Positions 55,806-64,000 of a stretch of 64,000 bases of DNA are shown here, piece after piece. The stretch spans positions 1-64,000 of the forward strand of contig AODO01000003.1 in assembly GCA_000341795.1 (NCBI GenBank). The letters are read 5' to 3'. The number at the start of each line of letters is the position of its first letter. The first letter of the stretch is position 1. A program made the translations under genes and the position numbers. This DNA comes from Rhodococcus triatomae BKS 15-14 (GTDB lineage: Bacteria > Actinomycetota > Actinomycetes > Mycobacteriales > Mycobacteriaceae). The notes below the pieces were generated by a model. It had not been told where the DNA came from. It was given only the letters and a program-made list of their open reading frames with translations, and searched no databases.

Positions 55806-58800
55806 TCACCGGAAGTCGCGCGACTTTCCCGCCATCCGCAGATCCATGCGCTGCAACCGGTCCGCGACGACCGTCACCGCCCCCTCGGCGTTCTGCACCC
55901 GCCCGCGCACCAGCAGCGCGGGCGCGGTCTGCGCCAGGGTGCGGTACCGGGCCCACAACCCCACCGAGCAGACCACGTTGACCATCCCGGTCTCGTCCTC
56001 GAGGTTGATGAACGTGACCCCCGCCGCCGTCGCGGGACGCTGGCGATGGGTGACGGCGCCGCCGACCAGCACCCGGTCTCCGTCCGGTGTCGACAGCAGC
56101 CGCGCGGCCGGGACCACACCGAGCGCGTCCAGCCGGGATCGCAGGAACTCGGTCGGGTACGAGTCCGGGGAGACGCCGGTGGCCCACACGTCCGCCGCCG
56201 CCAGTTCGACGTCGCTCATCCCCGGCAGGGTGGGCGCGGCCACCGACGCACCGGTGCCGGGAAGCCGGTCGGGCCGCTCCCCCGCCGCCGCACCCGCCGC
56301 CCACAGCGCCTGCCTGCGAGTGCCGGCGAACGCGGACAGTGCCCCCGCGGTGGCCAGCGACTCGGCCTGCGCAGTGGACAGTTCCACGCGTCCGGTGAGA
56401 TCGAGCAGCGAGGTGAACGGTCCCCCCTCCTCCCGCGCCGCGACGATCTTCTCCGCAAGCGCGGACCCGATGTGCCGCACCTCGCCGAGTCCGAGCCGCA
56501 CCTCCGCGCCTGCGTTCTCCAGTCCCGCGTACGCGAGGCTCGCGTTCACGTCGGGGCCGTGCACGACGACACCGTGCCTGCGGGCGTCGGCGACCAGCGA
56601 CTGCGGCGAGTAGAAACCCATCGGCTGGGCTCGCAGCAGGCCGGCGCAGAACGCGGCCGGGTGGTGCAGTTTGAACCACGAGGAGTAGAACACCAGCGAG
56701 GCGAACGACTGCGAATGACTCTCGGGGAAACCGAAGTTCGCGAACGCGTACAGCTTCTCGTAGATCCGGTCGGCCACCGCGCCGGTGATGCCGTGCAGCT
56801 CCCGCATTCCGTCGTAGAGCCTGCCGCGCAGCCGCTCCATCCGTTCCGGTGACCGCTTCGACCCCATCGCGCGGCGCAACTGGTCGGCCTCGGCGGCGGT
56901 GAAGCCGGCGACGTCGACCGCCATCTGCATCAGCTGTTCCTGGAACAGCGGCACACCGAGTGTGCGTTCGAGCGAGTTCCGCAGACTCGGGTGGTCGTAG
57001 GTGACCGCCTCCAGCTTGTTTCGCCGCCGGATGTACGGGTGCACGGATCCGCCCTGGATCGGGCCGGGGCGGATGAGCGCCACCTCCACCACCAGGTCGT
57101 AGAAGGTACGGGGCTTCAGCCGCGGCAGTGTCGCCATCTGCGCACGCGACTCCACCTGGAACACACCGACGGAGTCCGCACGGCACAGCATCTCGTACAC
57201 CTCCGGCTCGGACAGGTCCAGCTTCGCGAGATCCACCTCGAGATTCTCGTGTTCGGCGACGAGATCGATCATGTAGTGCAGCGCGGACAGCATGCCGAGG
57301 CCGAGCAGGTCGAACTTGACCAGTCCGACGGCGGCGCAGTCGTCCTTGTCCCACTGCAGGACGCTGCGGTTCTCCATCCGCGCCCACTCGACGGGGCACA
57401 CGTCCGCGATCGGCCGGTCGCAGATCACCATGCCGCCGGAGTGGATACCGAGATGCCGCGGGAAGCCCTCGATCTGACCGGCCAGGTCGAGCACGGCCGG
57501 TGGGATGTCGGTCCCGGTCTCGTCCTTCACCCCGGACCAGCGGCTGACCTGTTTGCTCCACGCGTCCTGCTGGCCCTGCGAGTAGCCGAGGGCCCGGGCC
57601 ATGTCCCGGACCGCCATCTTGCCGCGGTAGGTGATGACGTTGGCGACCTGCGCGGCGTACTCGCGGCCGTACCGGTTGTAGACGTACTGGATGGCCTCCT
57701 CGCGACGGTCCGACTCGATGTCGACGTCGATGTCCGGCGGTCCGTCCCGTTCCGGGGACAGGAATCGTTCGAAGAGCAGCTTGTTGCCGACCGGGTCGAC
57801 GTTGGTGATGCCGATCGCGTAGCAGATCGCGGAGTTCGCCGCCGATCCCCTGCCCTGGCACAGGATGTCGCTGCGTTTGCAGAACCACACGATGTCGTGG
57901 ACCACCAGGAAGTAGCCGGGGAATCCCAGTTGCGCGACGATCGCGAGCTCGTGCTCGATCTGCCGGTAGGCGTCGGGTCGCTCACCGGGGGTGCCGTACC
58001 GGCGGAGCGCACCCTCCAGGGTCAGCTCCCGCAGCCAGCTGTCCTCGGTGTGCCCGGCAGGGACGTCGAAGGGCGGCAGCTGCGGCGCGATGAGAGCGAG
58101 GTCGAAGGCGCAGTCTCGGCCGAGGTCGACGGCGGCGGGCACCGCGGACGGGTGCGCGGCGAACAGCCGGGCCATCTCCGCCCCGGAGCGCAGGTGCGCG
58201 CCGCCGGTCGGTGCGAGCCATCCGGCCGCCTCGTCCAGCGACTGCCTCGCCCGGACGGCGGCCATCGCCATCGCCAGGCGGCGCCGGTCGGGGCCGGCGA
58301 AGTGCGCGGCGGTGGTGGCAACCACCGGTACCCCGCAGCGGAAGGCGATGTCGGCGAGCGCAGCGTTGCGTTCCGCATCCTCGGCGACGCCGTGCGCGGT
58401 GAGTTCGACAGCGATCCGGTCGTCGCCGAATCTCTCGATCAGCCCGCGCAGTTCGGCCTCGGCGGCGGAGGCACCGCGCGAGTCGAGTGCCGCACGAACA
58501 TGGCCCTTGCGGCAGCCGGTGAGGATCTGCCAGTGCCCACCCGCGGCCTCGGTGAGCACGTCGATGTCGTAGGTCGGCTTCCCCTTCTCCCCGCCCGCCA
58601 GGTGTGCGGCGGCGATCTGCCGGGACAGTCGCCGGTAACCCTCCTGCCCACGGGCCAGCACCAGCAGGTGCGTCCCACCCGGATCGGGTGTTCCGGTACG
58701 CGGCGGGGCAACCTCGGCGCCCGTCGCCGGAAGCGACAGTTCGGCACCGAAGACGGTGCGCATGCGCAGCTCCTTGGCCGCCTCCGCGAAGCGCACCACC

Positions 58801-59114
58801 CCGTACAGCCCGTCGTGGTCGGTGAGAGCGATCGCCTCGAGGCCGAGCCGCACGGCCTCCTCGACCAGTTCCTCCGGCCCGCTGGCGCCGTCGAGGAAAC
58901 TGAACGACGAGTGGGTGTGCAGCTCCGCGTACGGCACCGTCGGCGCCTCGCCCGACCGCCGTTCCCCGGCCCGGTAGGGGCTGCGCTTGCGGGACCAGGC
59001 CGGACTGTCACTCCCGTCGCCCGGGTACATCGCCTCCGGCGGATTGCGCCCCGACCTGCCCGAGAGCACCCGCTCCATCTCCGACCACGTCGGCGGACCG
59101 TTGTTCCACCCCAT
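55806..59114 (-). CDS. dnaE2: Error-prone DNA polymerase III alpha subunit, SOS mutagenesis type
   Basis: A 1102-residue C-family polymerase. The PHP domain starts with PYAELHTHSSFSFLDG near residue 60; the polymerase active site has the acidic motif PDIDVDIESDRREEAI, and QGRGSAANSAICYAIGI precedes it; the OB-fold TGMVNVVC lies near the C-terminus. The ATG at 59114 is chosen for its GGGAGGAG site; an upstream start at 59192 would run through the LexA box. Mutagenic translesion synthesis partner of ImuA'/ImuB, which are not in this window. Length fits DnaE2. Confidence 0.95.
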   Translation of the reverse strand: MGWNNGPPTWSEMERVLSGRSGRNPPEAMYPGDGSDSPAWSRKRSPYRAGERRSGEAPTVPYAELHTHSSFSFLDGASGPEELVEEAVRLGLEAIALTDHDGLYGVVRFAEAAKELRMRTVFGAELSLPATGAEVAPPRTGTPDPGGTHLLVLARGQEGYRRLSRQIAAAHLAGGEKGKPTYDIDVLTEAAGGHWQILTGCRKGHVRAALDSRGASAAEAELRGLIERFGDDRIAVELTAHGVAEDAERNAALADIAFRCGVPVVATTAAHFAGPDRRRLAMAMAAVRARQSLDEAAGWLAPTGGAHLRSGAEMARLFAAHPSAVPAAVDLGRDCAFDLALIAPQLPPFDVPAGHTEDSWLRELTLEGALRRYGTPGERPDAYRQIEHELAIVAQLGFPGYFLVVHDIVWFCKRSDILCQGRGSAANSAICYAIGITNVDPVGNKLLFERFLSPERDGPPDIDVDIESDRREEAIQYVYNRYGREYAAQVANVITYRGKMAVRDMARALGYSQGQQDAWSKQVSRWSGVKDETGTDIPPAVLDLAGQIEGFPRHLGIHSGGMVICDRPIADVCPVEWARMENRSVLQWDKDDCAAVGLVKFDLLGLGMLSALHYMIDLVAEHENLEVDLAKLDLSEPEVYEMLCRADSVGVFQVESRAQMATLPRLKPRTFYDLVVEVALIRPGPIQGGSVHPYIRRRNKLEAVTYDHPSLRNSLERTLGVPLFQEQLMQMAVDVAGFTAAEADQLRRAMGSKRSPERMERLRGRLYDGMRELHGITGAVADRIYEKLYAFANFGFPESHSQSFASLVFYSSWFKLHHPAAFCAGLLRAQPMGFYSPQSLVADARRHGVVVHGPDVNASLAYAGLENAGAEVRLGLGEVRHIGSALAEKIVAAREEGGPFTSLLDLTGRVELSTAQAESLATAGALSAFAGTRRQALWAAGAAAGERPDRLPGTGASVAAPTLPGMSDVELAAADVWATGVSPDSYPTEFLRSRLDALGVVPAARLLSTPDGDRVLVGGAVTHRQRPATAAGVTFINLEDETGMVNVVCSVGLWARYRTLAQTAPALLVRGRVQNAEGAVTVVADRLQRMDLRMAGKSRDFR

Positions 59115-59174
59115 GCGCAGGCTCCTCCCGTCGCTCGCCGGAACCTCCGGACCAGGCGAAGCGGGGAAGACGCT

Positions 59175-59190
59175 TCGAACATATGTTCCC
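59175..59190 (-). promoter_or_regulatory. LexA/SOS box upstream of dnaE2
   Basis: The palindrome GAACATATGTTC (59177-59188), extended by TC on the left to TCGAAC-N4-GTTC, fits the mycobacterial/actinobacterial SOS box TCGAAC-N4-GTTCGA with two mismatches at the right edge. It is 61 bp upstream of the dnaE2 start, so damage induction is likely. Confidence 0.85.
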
Positions 59191-59247
59191 ATACTGGACC
59201 GCGAACGGAGCCTGCGTCAACCCGCCCGTGAGCGGCGACCCGGTCCG

Positions 59248-60237
59248 TCAGGACTGCAGTTCCAGGAACCGCAGCGGGGCGGTCTCCTCGAACCGGCCGG
59301 AGACGTTGCCCACCAGCCCGCCCTCGAGCGCGACATCGCCCATCAGGTCGAGCTTGCCCGCGGGCGCACCCTCGCCGAAGTCCAGCTCGTCGAGATCCAC
59401 CCACACGATGTTGGGGCGGGTTGTCGAGTCGAAGACGTATCGCTTGTTGGTGAGGTCGGCGACCGTCTGCCAGATCGTCTGCGACGCGTTCGGCTTGTCC
59501 GGATCGGGTGTGCGAAACGGCTGCGCCACATTGCGAATGACGCTGAACATCCCGGCGACGGCCTCGACCCCGCTCTTCGGCTCGGGCAACCGGCCGACGT
59601 AATACGCCGCGCGAGCGAAGCGGTCGACCGCCCGAGTGGACCCCGGAAGTGGCGTGGTGCCGCCGAATCCCTCTATCCCCTGGAGCAATTCGAGTTGCTT
59701 GTCGTAGGTCGGGGAGTTCGTCATCACGCGATGATCACGACTGTGCCAGACCGTGGCCTCGCCACCGATGTACTCGATGATCGCAGAGTCGCCACCGGCG
59801 TCGTCCAGCGCGAGATGCACCGCGGGCGCCTCGCCGGTCACCGGATCACGGAGAGGCACTACCTGCACCTTCGTCTCCGTGATCCAGGCGACCGCCTCCG
59901 CCACGGTGGCGTGGTTGTCCAGGAAGTACTGCAGCCAGACCGCCATGCTCAACGCCGGCAGGGACTCGTCTCGTGTGCCGTAGTCGGATTCCGAGAGCCA
60001 CAGGATGTGGCCTGCCAGCCCCGCCTCGTTGACGCCGTCGACGGTCATCATGTCGAACGCACCGGCCACGACACTGCCGTATTCGGCGGTCCAGGCGAGC
60101 GCCCCTCCGACCCCGTCGGTTCGCGCGATCCCCCGAGGAAGCAGCCACAGATTGGTCCCCGTGTCACGGTGGTAGTCCATGTTGCGTCCGACCAGCACCG
60201 CCCCCGCCGCATCCGGCCAGATCACCCGCGTGCACAT
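59248..60237 (-). CDS. Linear amide C-N hydrolase (choloylglycine hydrolase/penicillin V acylase family)
   Basis: A 329-residue Ntn hydrolase. Cys2 directly after the initiator Met becomes the N-terminal nucleophile (MCTRVIWPD), and the conserved GRNMDYHRD and WTAEYGSVV segments, NEAGLAGHILWL and NSPTYDKQL fit the PVA/bile-salt hydrolase family. Unlike many gram-positive members it has no signal peptide, so the mature enzyme is probably cytoplasmic unless processed otherwise. The ATG is divergent from the PadR operon (230-bp gap). Confidence 0.88.
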   Translation of the reverse strand: MCTRVIWPDAAGAVLVGRNMDYHRDTGTNLWLLPRGIARTDGVGGALAWTAEYGSVVAGAFDMMTVDGVNEAGLAGHILWLSESDYGTRDESLPALSMAVWLQYFLDNHATVAEAVAWITETKVQVVPLRDPVTGEAPAVHLALDDAGGDSAIIEYIGGEATVWHSRDHRVMTNSPTYDKQLELLQGIEGFGGTTPLPGSTRAVDRFARAAYYVGRLPEPKSGVEAVAGMFSVIRNVAQPFRTPDPDKPNASQTIWQTVADLTNKRYVFDSTTRPNIVWVDLDELDFGEGAPAGKLDLMGDVALEGGLVGNVSGRFEETAPLRFLELQS

Positions 60238-60404
60238 CGATTTCCGCCTCCGTTACTCGAGGGAGAATTGGGTCGCGTCGCGACGGGTTTCTCCGAATCG
60301 GACAGACGAGCGCCGCCATCAAGCTCTCACACTCGACGTGCATCGGCGACCCGACACCGACCGCGGGAGTACCTCGACATTGCCCACTACCAACTGTTGC
60401 TAGG

Positions 60405-60440
60405 TACCGGTACTCAGTGATACTTTATACCGGTACTCAG
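60405..60440. promoter_or_regulatory. Directly repeated PadR operator-like sequence
   Basis: TACCGGTACTCAG occurs twice (60405-60417 and 60428-60440), a 23-bp period, just upstream of the padR start at 60468. The core TACCGGTA is itself palindromic. Between them TTTATAC could be a -10. Two binding sites on one promoter fit autorepression by PadR. Confidence 0.65.
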
Positions 60441-60467
60441 CATCACCAAGTAGTGGGAGAAGGTGCG

Positions 60468-60797
60468 ATGGGCAAGCAGGCGACCGAGATGCTCAAGGGA
60501 GTTCTCGAGGGCATCGTGCTGGCGATCCTGTCGGTGCGACCCGCCTACGGATACGAGATCACCGCGCGACTGCGCGACCAGGGCTTCGCGGACATCGCGG
60601 AGGGCACCATCTACGCCCTGCTCGTCCGAGTCGAGCAACGTGACCTCGTCGACGTGGAGAAGGTCCCATCCGAGAAGGGACCGCCGCGCAAGGTGTACAC
60701 CCTCAACGCGCGGGGACGAGACCAACTGGACGAGTTCTGGAGGAACTGGAGCTTCCTCGCGGAACGTATCGAACAGCTCCACGAAGGAGACAAGTGA
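60468..60797 (+). CDS. PadR-family transcriptional regulator
   Basis: A 109-residue PadR winged-helix repressor. The recognition part is VRPAYGYEITARLRDQGFADIAEGTIYALLVRVEQRDLV and the KGPPRKVYTLNARGRD wing is characteristic. ATG 60468 follows GAGAAGG. It heads the operon PadR - DUF1048 - ABC ATPase - permease. PadR proteins often sense the compound that the linked exporter removes. Two repeated operators precede it. Confidence 0.92.
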   Translation: MGKQATEMLKGVLEGIVLAILSVRPAYGYEITARLRDQGFADIAEGTIYALLVRVEQRDLVDVEKVPSEKGPPRKVYTLNARGRDQLDEFWRNWSFLAERIEQLHEGDK

Positions 60798-60799
60798 CC

Positions 60800-61168
60800 A
60801 TGGCTGCCAAGTGGATCGAGACGATCACCGGCTCGCTGGAGCAGAAGAAGCAGTTCAAGCAGTACACGGCCCGCGTCGAAGCCCTCCCCGAGCCGTACCG
60901 GGCGGCCGCGAAGGCGTTCCAGCGGTACTTCAACTACTACGGCGGCATCACCGACGGCGACACCCTGCTGACGATGTTCGTCGACTTCGCCGACCTCTGG
61001 GAACGCGCTGCGGCGGACGGCACCCCGGTCCGCGGAATCGTCGGCGACGACCCGGTCGAGTTCGCGGAGACCTTCGTCCAGTCGTACAGCGGCAAGAAGT
61101 GGATCGACAAGGAACGCGCTCGACTCACACAGGCGATCGAGGATGCAGAACGGGAGGAGCGGCAATGA
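60800..61168 (+). CDS. DUF1048-family protein
   Basis: A 122-residue protein with the DUF1048 layout: N-terminal helices KWIETITGSLEQKKQFKQYTARVEALPEPYR, then FQRYFNYYGGITDGDTLLTMFVDFADLWERAA. Small helical members of the family often sit between PadR and ABC-transporter genes in Firmicutes and actinobacteria; the function is unknown. ATG 60800 has the ribosome-binding site GAAGGAG 10 bases upstream; GTG 60794, overlapping padR, is the alternative. Confidence 0.85.
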   Translation: MAAKWIETITGSLEQKKQFKQYTARVEALPEPYRAAAKAFQRYFNYYGGITDGDTLLTMFVDFADLWERAAADGTPVRGIVGDDPVEFAETFVQSYSGKKWIDKERARLTQAIEDAEREERQ

Positions 61169-61938
61169 GCACGGCAGCCATTCGCGTCCAGGGTGTCGAG
61201 AAGTCGTACGAGCAGCTGCACGTGCTGCGCGGCGTCGACCTGGAGATCGAGCGGGGCAGCATCTTCGCCCTCCTCGGATCCAACGGAGCAGGCAAGACCA
61301 CGCTGGTCAAGATTCTGGCCACGCTGCTCCGAGCCGATGCCGGCACAGCCACGGTCGACGGCCTCGACGTCGCCACCCGGGCGGCGGAGGTTCGTGAATC
61401 CATCAGTCTGACAGGACAGTTCGCGGCCGTCGACGAAATACTCAGTGGCCGTGAGAATCTCACGCTCATCGCCAGGTTGCGGCATCTCACCGACCCGAGA
61501 GCGGTCGCGGACGGGCTGCTCGCGCGGTTCTCCCTCACCGACGCCGGCGACCGGAAGGTGTCGACGTATTCGGGAGGTATGCGTCGACGGCTCGACATCG
61601 CGATGAGTCTCATCGGCGACCCACCTGTCGTCTTCCTCGACGAACCGACGACGGGACTCGACCCGCAAGCCCGCAACGAGGTGTGGCAGGCCGTGCGGGA
61701 ACTCGCCGCGAGCGGCACCACGGTACTGCTGACCACGCAGTACCTGGAGGAGGCCGAACAGCTCGCCGACCGGATCGCGATCCTCCACGAGGGCCGGATC
61801 ATCGTCGACGGCACCCTCGCCGAACTCAAGCGACTGCTGCCGCCTGCGACGGTGGAGTACGTCGAGAAGCAACCGTCCCTCGAAGAGGTCTTCCTCAGCA
61901 TCGTCGGCGCGACCGCCGCCGGAAAGGGCCAGTCATGA
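61165..61938 (+). CDS. ABC transporter ATP-binding protein
   Basis: A 257-residue ABC ATPase with Walker A GSNGAGKTT near residue 39, Q-loop SLTGQFAAVDE, signature YSGGMRRRLDIAMSL near residue 137 and Walker B VVFLDEPTTGLDPQ. It belongs to the drug/antibiotic resistance (DrrA) branch but ends 60-70 residues earlier than DrrA, lacking most of the C-terminal extension. The ATG overlaps DUF1048 by 4 bp; the permease ATG follows by overlap. It probably energises efflux. Confidence 0.93.
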   Translation: MSTAAIRVQGVEKSYEQLHVLRGVDLEIERGSIFALLGSNGAGKTTLVKILATLLRADAGTATVDGLDVATRAAEVRESISLTGQFAAVDEILSGRENLTLIARLRHLTDPRAVADGLLARFSLTDAGDRKVSTYSGGMRRRLDIAMSLIGDPPVVFLDEPTTGLDPQARNEVWQAVRELAASGTTVLLTTQYLEEAEQLADRIAILHEGRIIVDGTLAELKRLLPPATVEYVEKQPSLEEVFLSIVGATAAGKGQS

Positions 61939-62714
61939 CCACCCACGTTCTCGCCGACACCACGGCACTCACCGGTCGCTCCCTGCGCCACATAACCCGA
62001 AGTCCAGACACGATCATCACGACGGCCGTCACACCGGTCGCGATCATGCTGTTGTTCGTGTTCGTGTTCGCCGGGGCCATCGACACCGGGACCGGCACCG
62101 GCACGACCACCGGCGCGTACGCGACCTACCTGCTGCCCGGCATCCTGCTCATCACGATCGCATCGGGTGTCGCGTACACCTCGGTGCGCCTGTTCAACGA
62201 TCTGCAGGGCGGCATCGTCGAGCGGTTCCAGTCGATGCCGATCGCCCGGCCGTCGGTGCTGTGGTCACACGTGCTGACCTCGTTGGTCGCCAACGTCAGC
62301 GCACTCGTGATCGTCGTCGGAGTCGCGCTGCTCATGGGATTCCGTTCGGGCGCGAACGCCCTCGAATGGCTCGCGGTCGCAGGCATCCTGATCCTGTTCA
62401 CGCTGGCGTTGACCTGGTTGGCCGTGATCGCCGGTCTCTCGGCGAGCTCGGTGGACGGTGCGGGAGCGTTCGCGTACCCGCTCATCTTCCTGCCCTTCGT
62501 CAGCTCCGCGTTCGTTCCCACCGAGTCGATGCCCGGACCGGTACGGGCCTTCGCCGACAACCAGCCCGTCACCTCGATCGTCAACGCCATCCGCGCCCTC
62601 CTGGCCGGCAGTCCCGCGGGCTCCGACACCTGGATCGCGCTCGCCTGGTGTGCCGGCATCCTCGTCGTCTCGTACCTGGCGGCGACGGCCATCCACCGAC
62701 GCAAGTTCGCCTGA
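61935..62714 (+). CDS. ABC transporter permease (ABC-2 type)
   Basis: A 259-residue ABC-2-type membrane protein with six membrane helices (VTPVAIMLLFVFVFAGAI, YLLPGILLITIASGVAYTSV and four later) and the cytoplasmic segment GGIVERFQSMPIARPSVLWSH that contacts the ATPase. DrrB-like. Coupled to the ATPase by a 4-bp overlap. The operon ends in a 19-bp terminator stem 8 bp after the stop. Confidence 0.92.
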   Translation: MTTHVLADTTALTGRSLRHITRSPDTIITTAVTPVAIMLLFVFVFAGAIDTGTGTGTTTGAYATYLLPGILLITIASGVAYTSVRLFNDLQGGIVERFQSMPIARPSVLWSHVLTSLVANVSALVIVVGVALLMGFRSGANALEWLAVAGILILFTLALTWLAVIAGLSASSVDGAGAFAYPLIFLPFVSSAFVPTESMPGPVRAFADNQPVTSIVNAIRALLAGSPAGSDTWIALAWCAGILVVSYLAATAIHRRKFA

Positions 62715-62721
62715 ACCAGAG

Positions 62722-62765
62722 CGGTTCGTCCGTACCCGACCTCCTCGTCGGGTACGGACGAACCG
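62722..62765 (+). terminator. Strong hairpin terminator of the PadR/ABC operon
   Basis: CGGTTCGTCCGTACCCGAC (62722-62740) is perfectly complementary to 62747-62765, a 19-bp stem with a CTCCTC loop, followed by TTCGG. It begins 8 bp after the permease stop. No long T tract is present, as usual in high-GC actinobacteria. Confidence 0.8.
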
Positions 62766-62797
62766 TTCGGTCGGCCGTGCGGCGTGGCCTGCCGAGA

Positions 62798-62831
62798 GCG
62801 AGTTCACCCTGAAGGCGAGTTCACCCTGAAG
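62798..62831. repeat. Perfect 17-bp tandem duplication
   Basis: GCGAGTTCACCCTGAAG is repeated exactly twice in tandem (62798-62814, 62815-62831), between the terminator and the DUF1254-type gene. Two copies only, so a recent slippage event or a pair of regulator half-sites is possible. No other structure is visible in the 204-bp gap. Confidence 0.8.
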
Positions 62832-62918
62832 GAGTGATGCCCTGCATGCCGCGAGCCGGGGACGATCGGTCGAGCGGGAGGCGTTCCGCGCGCCCTCGCC
62901 GACGAAGGGATCCGAAGC

Positions 62919-64000
62919 ATGGCAGCGAACACCTGGAAACCGAGCGAGGACGACGTCCGCCAGGCCTACGTCTACCTGCTCGGCCGGTTTCTGGTCATCC
63001 GGCAGGAGACCATCGACCGGGCCGCGGACGGATTCGCATACAACAGGATCACGTACAACCCCCTCGGCAGCGCCGACTTCGTGAATCCGAATTTCGACGT
63101 GGCGTATCTGGAAGCGTGGTTCGCCGTCGACGACGCCACCGCCGTCCTGCTGGACGTCCCCGAGATCACCGGCCGCTACTACACCGCCCAGGTCCTCGAC
63201 GAGTGGGGCGAGGTCGTCTTCAACATCAACGACCGCACCACCCCGTCCAAGCCGTACGGCACCTTCGCACTGGTCAAGCCGGGCACGGCGCCGCCGATCC
63301 CGGACGGCGCGACCCGCGTGGAACTGCACTCGGCGAAAGCGAAGATGCTGGCACGCATCGAACTCCGCGGCGATCCCGACGGCGCGATCGCCCTCCAACA
63401 TGGATTCACCGCCACCCCGCTGGGCGAGCCGGAGGTGGCGGAGCCGCCTGCCATACCGCACTTCGACAACGCGACCCTCCTCGGCGCCGACATCTTCGAC
63501 AACCTCGACGCAGTCCTCGCCAGTGCCGCCGACGTGTCCCCGGCCGCCTACCGGATGCAGGTGCTCGCACGTTCGATCGCCGATCACCTCGCCGAGAACC
63601 CCGACGAACGTGCACGATTCGACACCTACCTGCGGTCGACGTTCGTACCCGAGTTCAGGGAGTTCTCGCTGACGAAGAGCGCCCCCTACGTGAACCGGTG
63701 GGTCGGCGGAAAGCCCACGGGCAACTACGGCGCGGACTACACGACCCGCACCGTCGTCGACCTGCACGGCATCTGGGCCAACACATCCGAGGAGGTCGTG
63801 TACTTCGTGGCCAGTCGCGGCGCGGACGGCGCACTGCTCGACGGCGGGAAGAACCACGTCCTGCACTTCCCCGCCGACGACCTCCCCGACTCGGTGGTGA
63901 ACTCCTACTGGTCGATCATCCTCGTGTCGATTCCCGACTTCCGCGTCATACCGAATCCCGAGCACCGCTACAACTTCAACAACCATTCGCCCCTGACCTA
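62919..64000 (+). CDS. DUF1254/DUF1214 domain protein (3' end cut by window edge)
   Basis: The first 360 residues of a DUF1254/DUF1214-type protein. The N-terminal part, DDVRQAYVYLLGRFLVIRQETIDRA...NPNFDVAYLEAWFAVDD, matches DUF1254; the later part, with LDEWGEVVFN and ALVKPGT, is typical, and the C-terminal HVLHFPADDLPDSVVNSYWSIILVSIPDFRVIPNPEHRYNF starts DUF1214. Members are mostly of unknown function, several linked to steroid or lipid metabolism in actinobacteria. The ATG has GAAGGGA about 10 bases upstream. Gene continues past base 64000. Confidence 0.85.
   Translation, partial: MAANTWKPSEDDVRQAYVYLLGRFLVIRQETIDRAADGFAYNRITYNPLGSADFVNPNFDVAYLEAWFAVDDATAVLLDVPEITGRYYTAQVLDEWGEVVFNINDRTTPSKPYGTFALVKPGTAPPIPDGATRVELHSAKAKMLARIELRGDPDGAIALQHGFTATPLGEPEVAEPPAIPHFDNATLLGADIFDNLDAVLASAADVSPAAYRMQVLARSIADHLAENPDERARFDTYLRSTFVPEFREFSLTKSAPYVNRWVGGKPTGNYGADYTTRTVVDLHGIWANTSEEVVYFVASRGADGALLDGGKNHVLHFPADDLPDSVVNSYWSIILVSIPDFRVIPNPEHRYNFNNHSPLT

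Noticed and set aside
59115-59192. Longer dnaE2 start at ATG 59192
   Set aside because: The extra codons contain the LexA box and the frame already has a good start at 59114 with GGGAGGAG upstream.
62722-62765. Inverted repeat considered as a mobile-element end
   Set aside because: It directly follows an operon stop, has a 6-nt loop and no flanking duplication, so a transcription terminator is the simpler explanation.

Overview
The window is 64 kb of high-GC actinobacterial chromosome with dense, mostly operonic genes, many GTG/TTG starts and frequent 4-bp ATGA/GTGA overlaps. The gene content points to the Mycobacteriales, most likely Rhodococcus or a close relative: many acyl-CoA ligase, dehydrogenase and hydratase genes, a SAM-IV riboswitch, an MMPL transporter and dnaE2 behind a LexA box. 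From memory, the order metY-metX ... DUF3017-folD ... trmL ... dnaE2 parallels the Mycobacterium tuberculosis Rv3340-Rv3370c region. Species cannot be assigned by eye. I see no tRNA, rRNA, CRISPR array, insertion sequence or phage genes.

Layout. 1-7.1 kb: a divergent MFS exporter (cut by the window edge) and MarR gene; an acyl-CoA synthetase / MBL hydrolase / enoyl-CoA hydratase operon; two tandem LysR genes. 7.1-14.4 kb: acyl-CoA ligase, thiolase, and two paralogous MFS carriers flanking an acyl-CoA dehydrogenase, both carriers sharing a conserved upstream block with a CRP/GlxR-like site. 14.5-20 kb: valine (isobutyryl-CoA) catabolic operon mmsA - acyl-CoA dehydrogenase - 3-hydroxyisobutyryl-CoA hydrolase - mmsB - enoyl-CoA hydratase. 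20-28.6 kb: PPOX-fold protein, SNF2 helicase + SWIM protein pair, arylsulfatase, amino-acid permease.

28.6-36 kb: methionine/one-carbon block. A promoter, a SAM-IV riboswitch and a seven-codon leader ORF encoding MCCCRR precede metY-metX-metX2, followed by DUF3017-folD, a GNAT enzyme, an SRPBCC protein, a pentapeptide-repeat protein and trmL. 36-48.9 kb: a TetR / Fe-S reductase / diiron protein / alpha-beta hydrolase operon, a divergent D-aminoacylase-like amidohydrolase, further TetR-controlled acyl-CoA genes, a methyltransferase, a relic of an adenylylsulfate kinase and a LysR gene.

48.9-64 kb: an actin-fold membrane protein; a CsoR-family regulator lacking the Cu(I)-ligand His; an MMPL transporter; a CoA-disulfide-reductase/rhodanese fusion (three related operators suggest one persulfide or thiol-stress regulon); SOS-controlled dnaE2; an Ntn hydrolase; a PadR/DUF1048/ABC exporter operon; and a truncated DUF1254/DUF1214 gene at the right edge.

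The strongest signal is the metY leader, where a SAM riboswitch and a poly-cysteine leader peptide are stacked in series, apparently letting one operon read both the end product (SAM) and the sulfur donor (cysteine). Second is the putative CstR-like regulon at 50.9-55.8 kb with its unusual nested inverted repeat in the reductase 5' leader.
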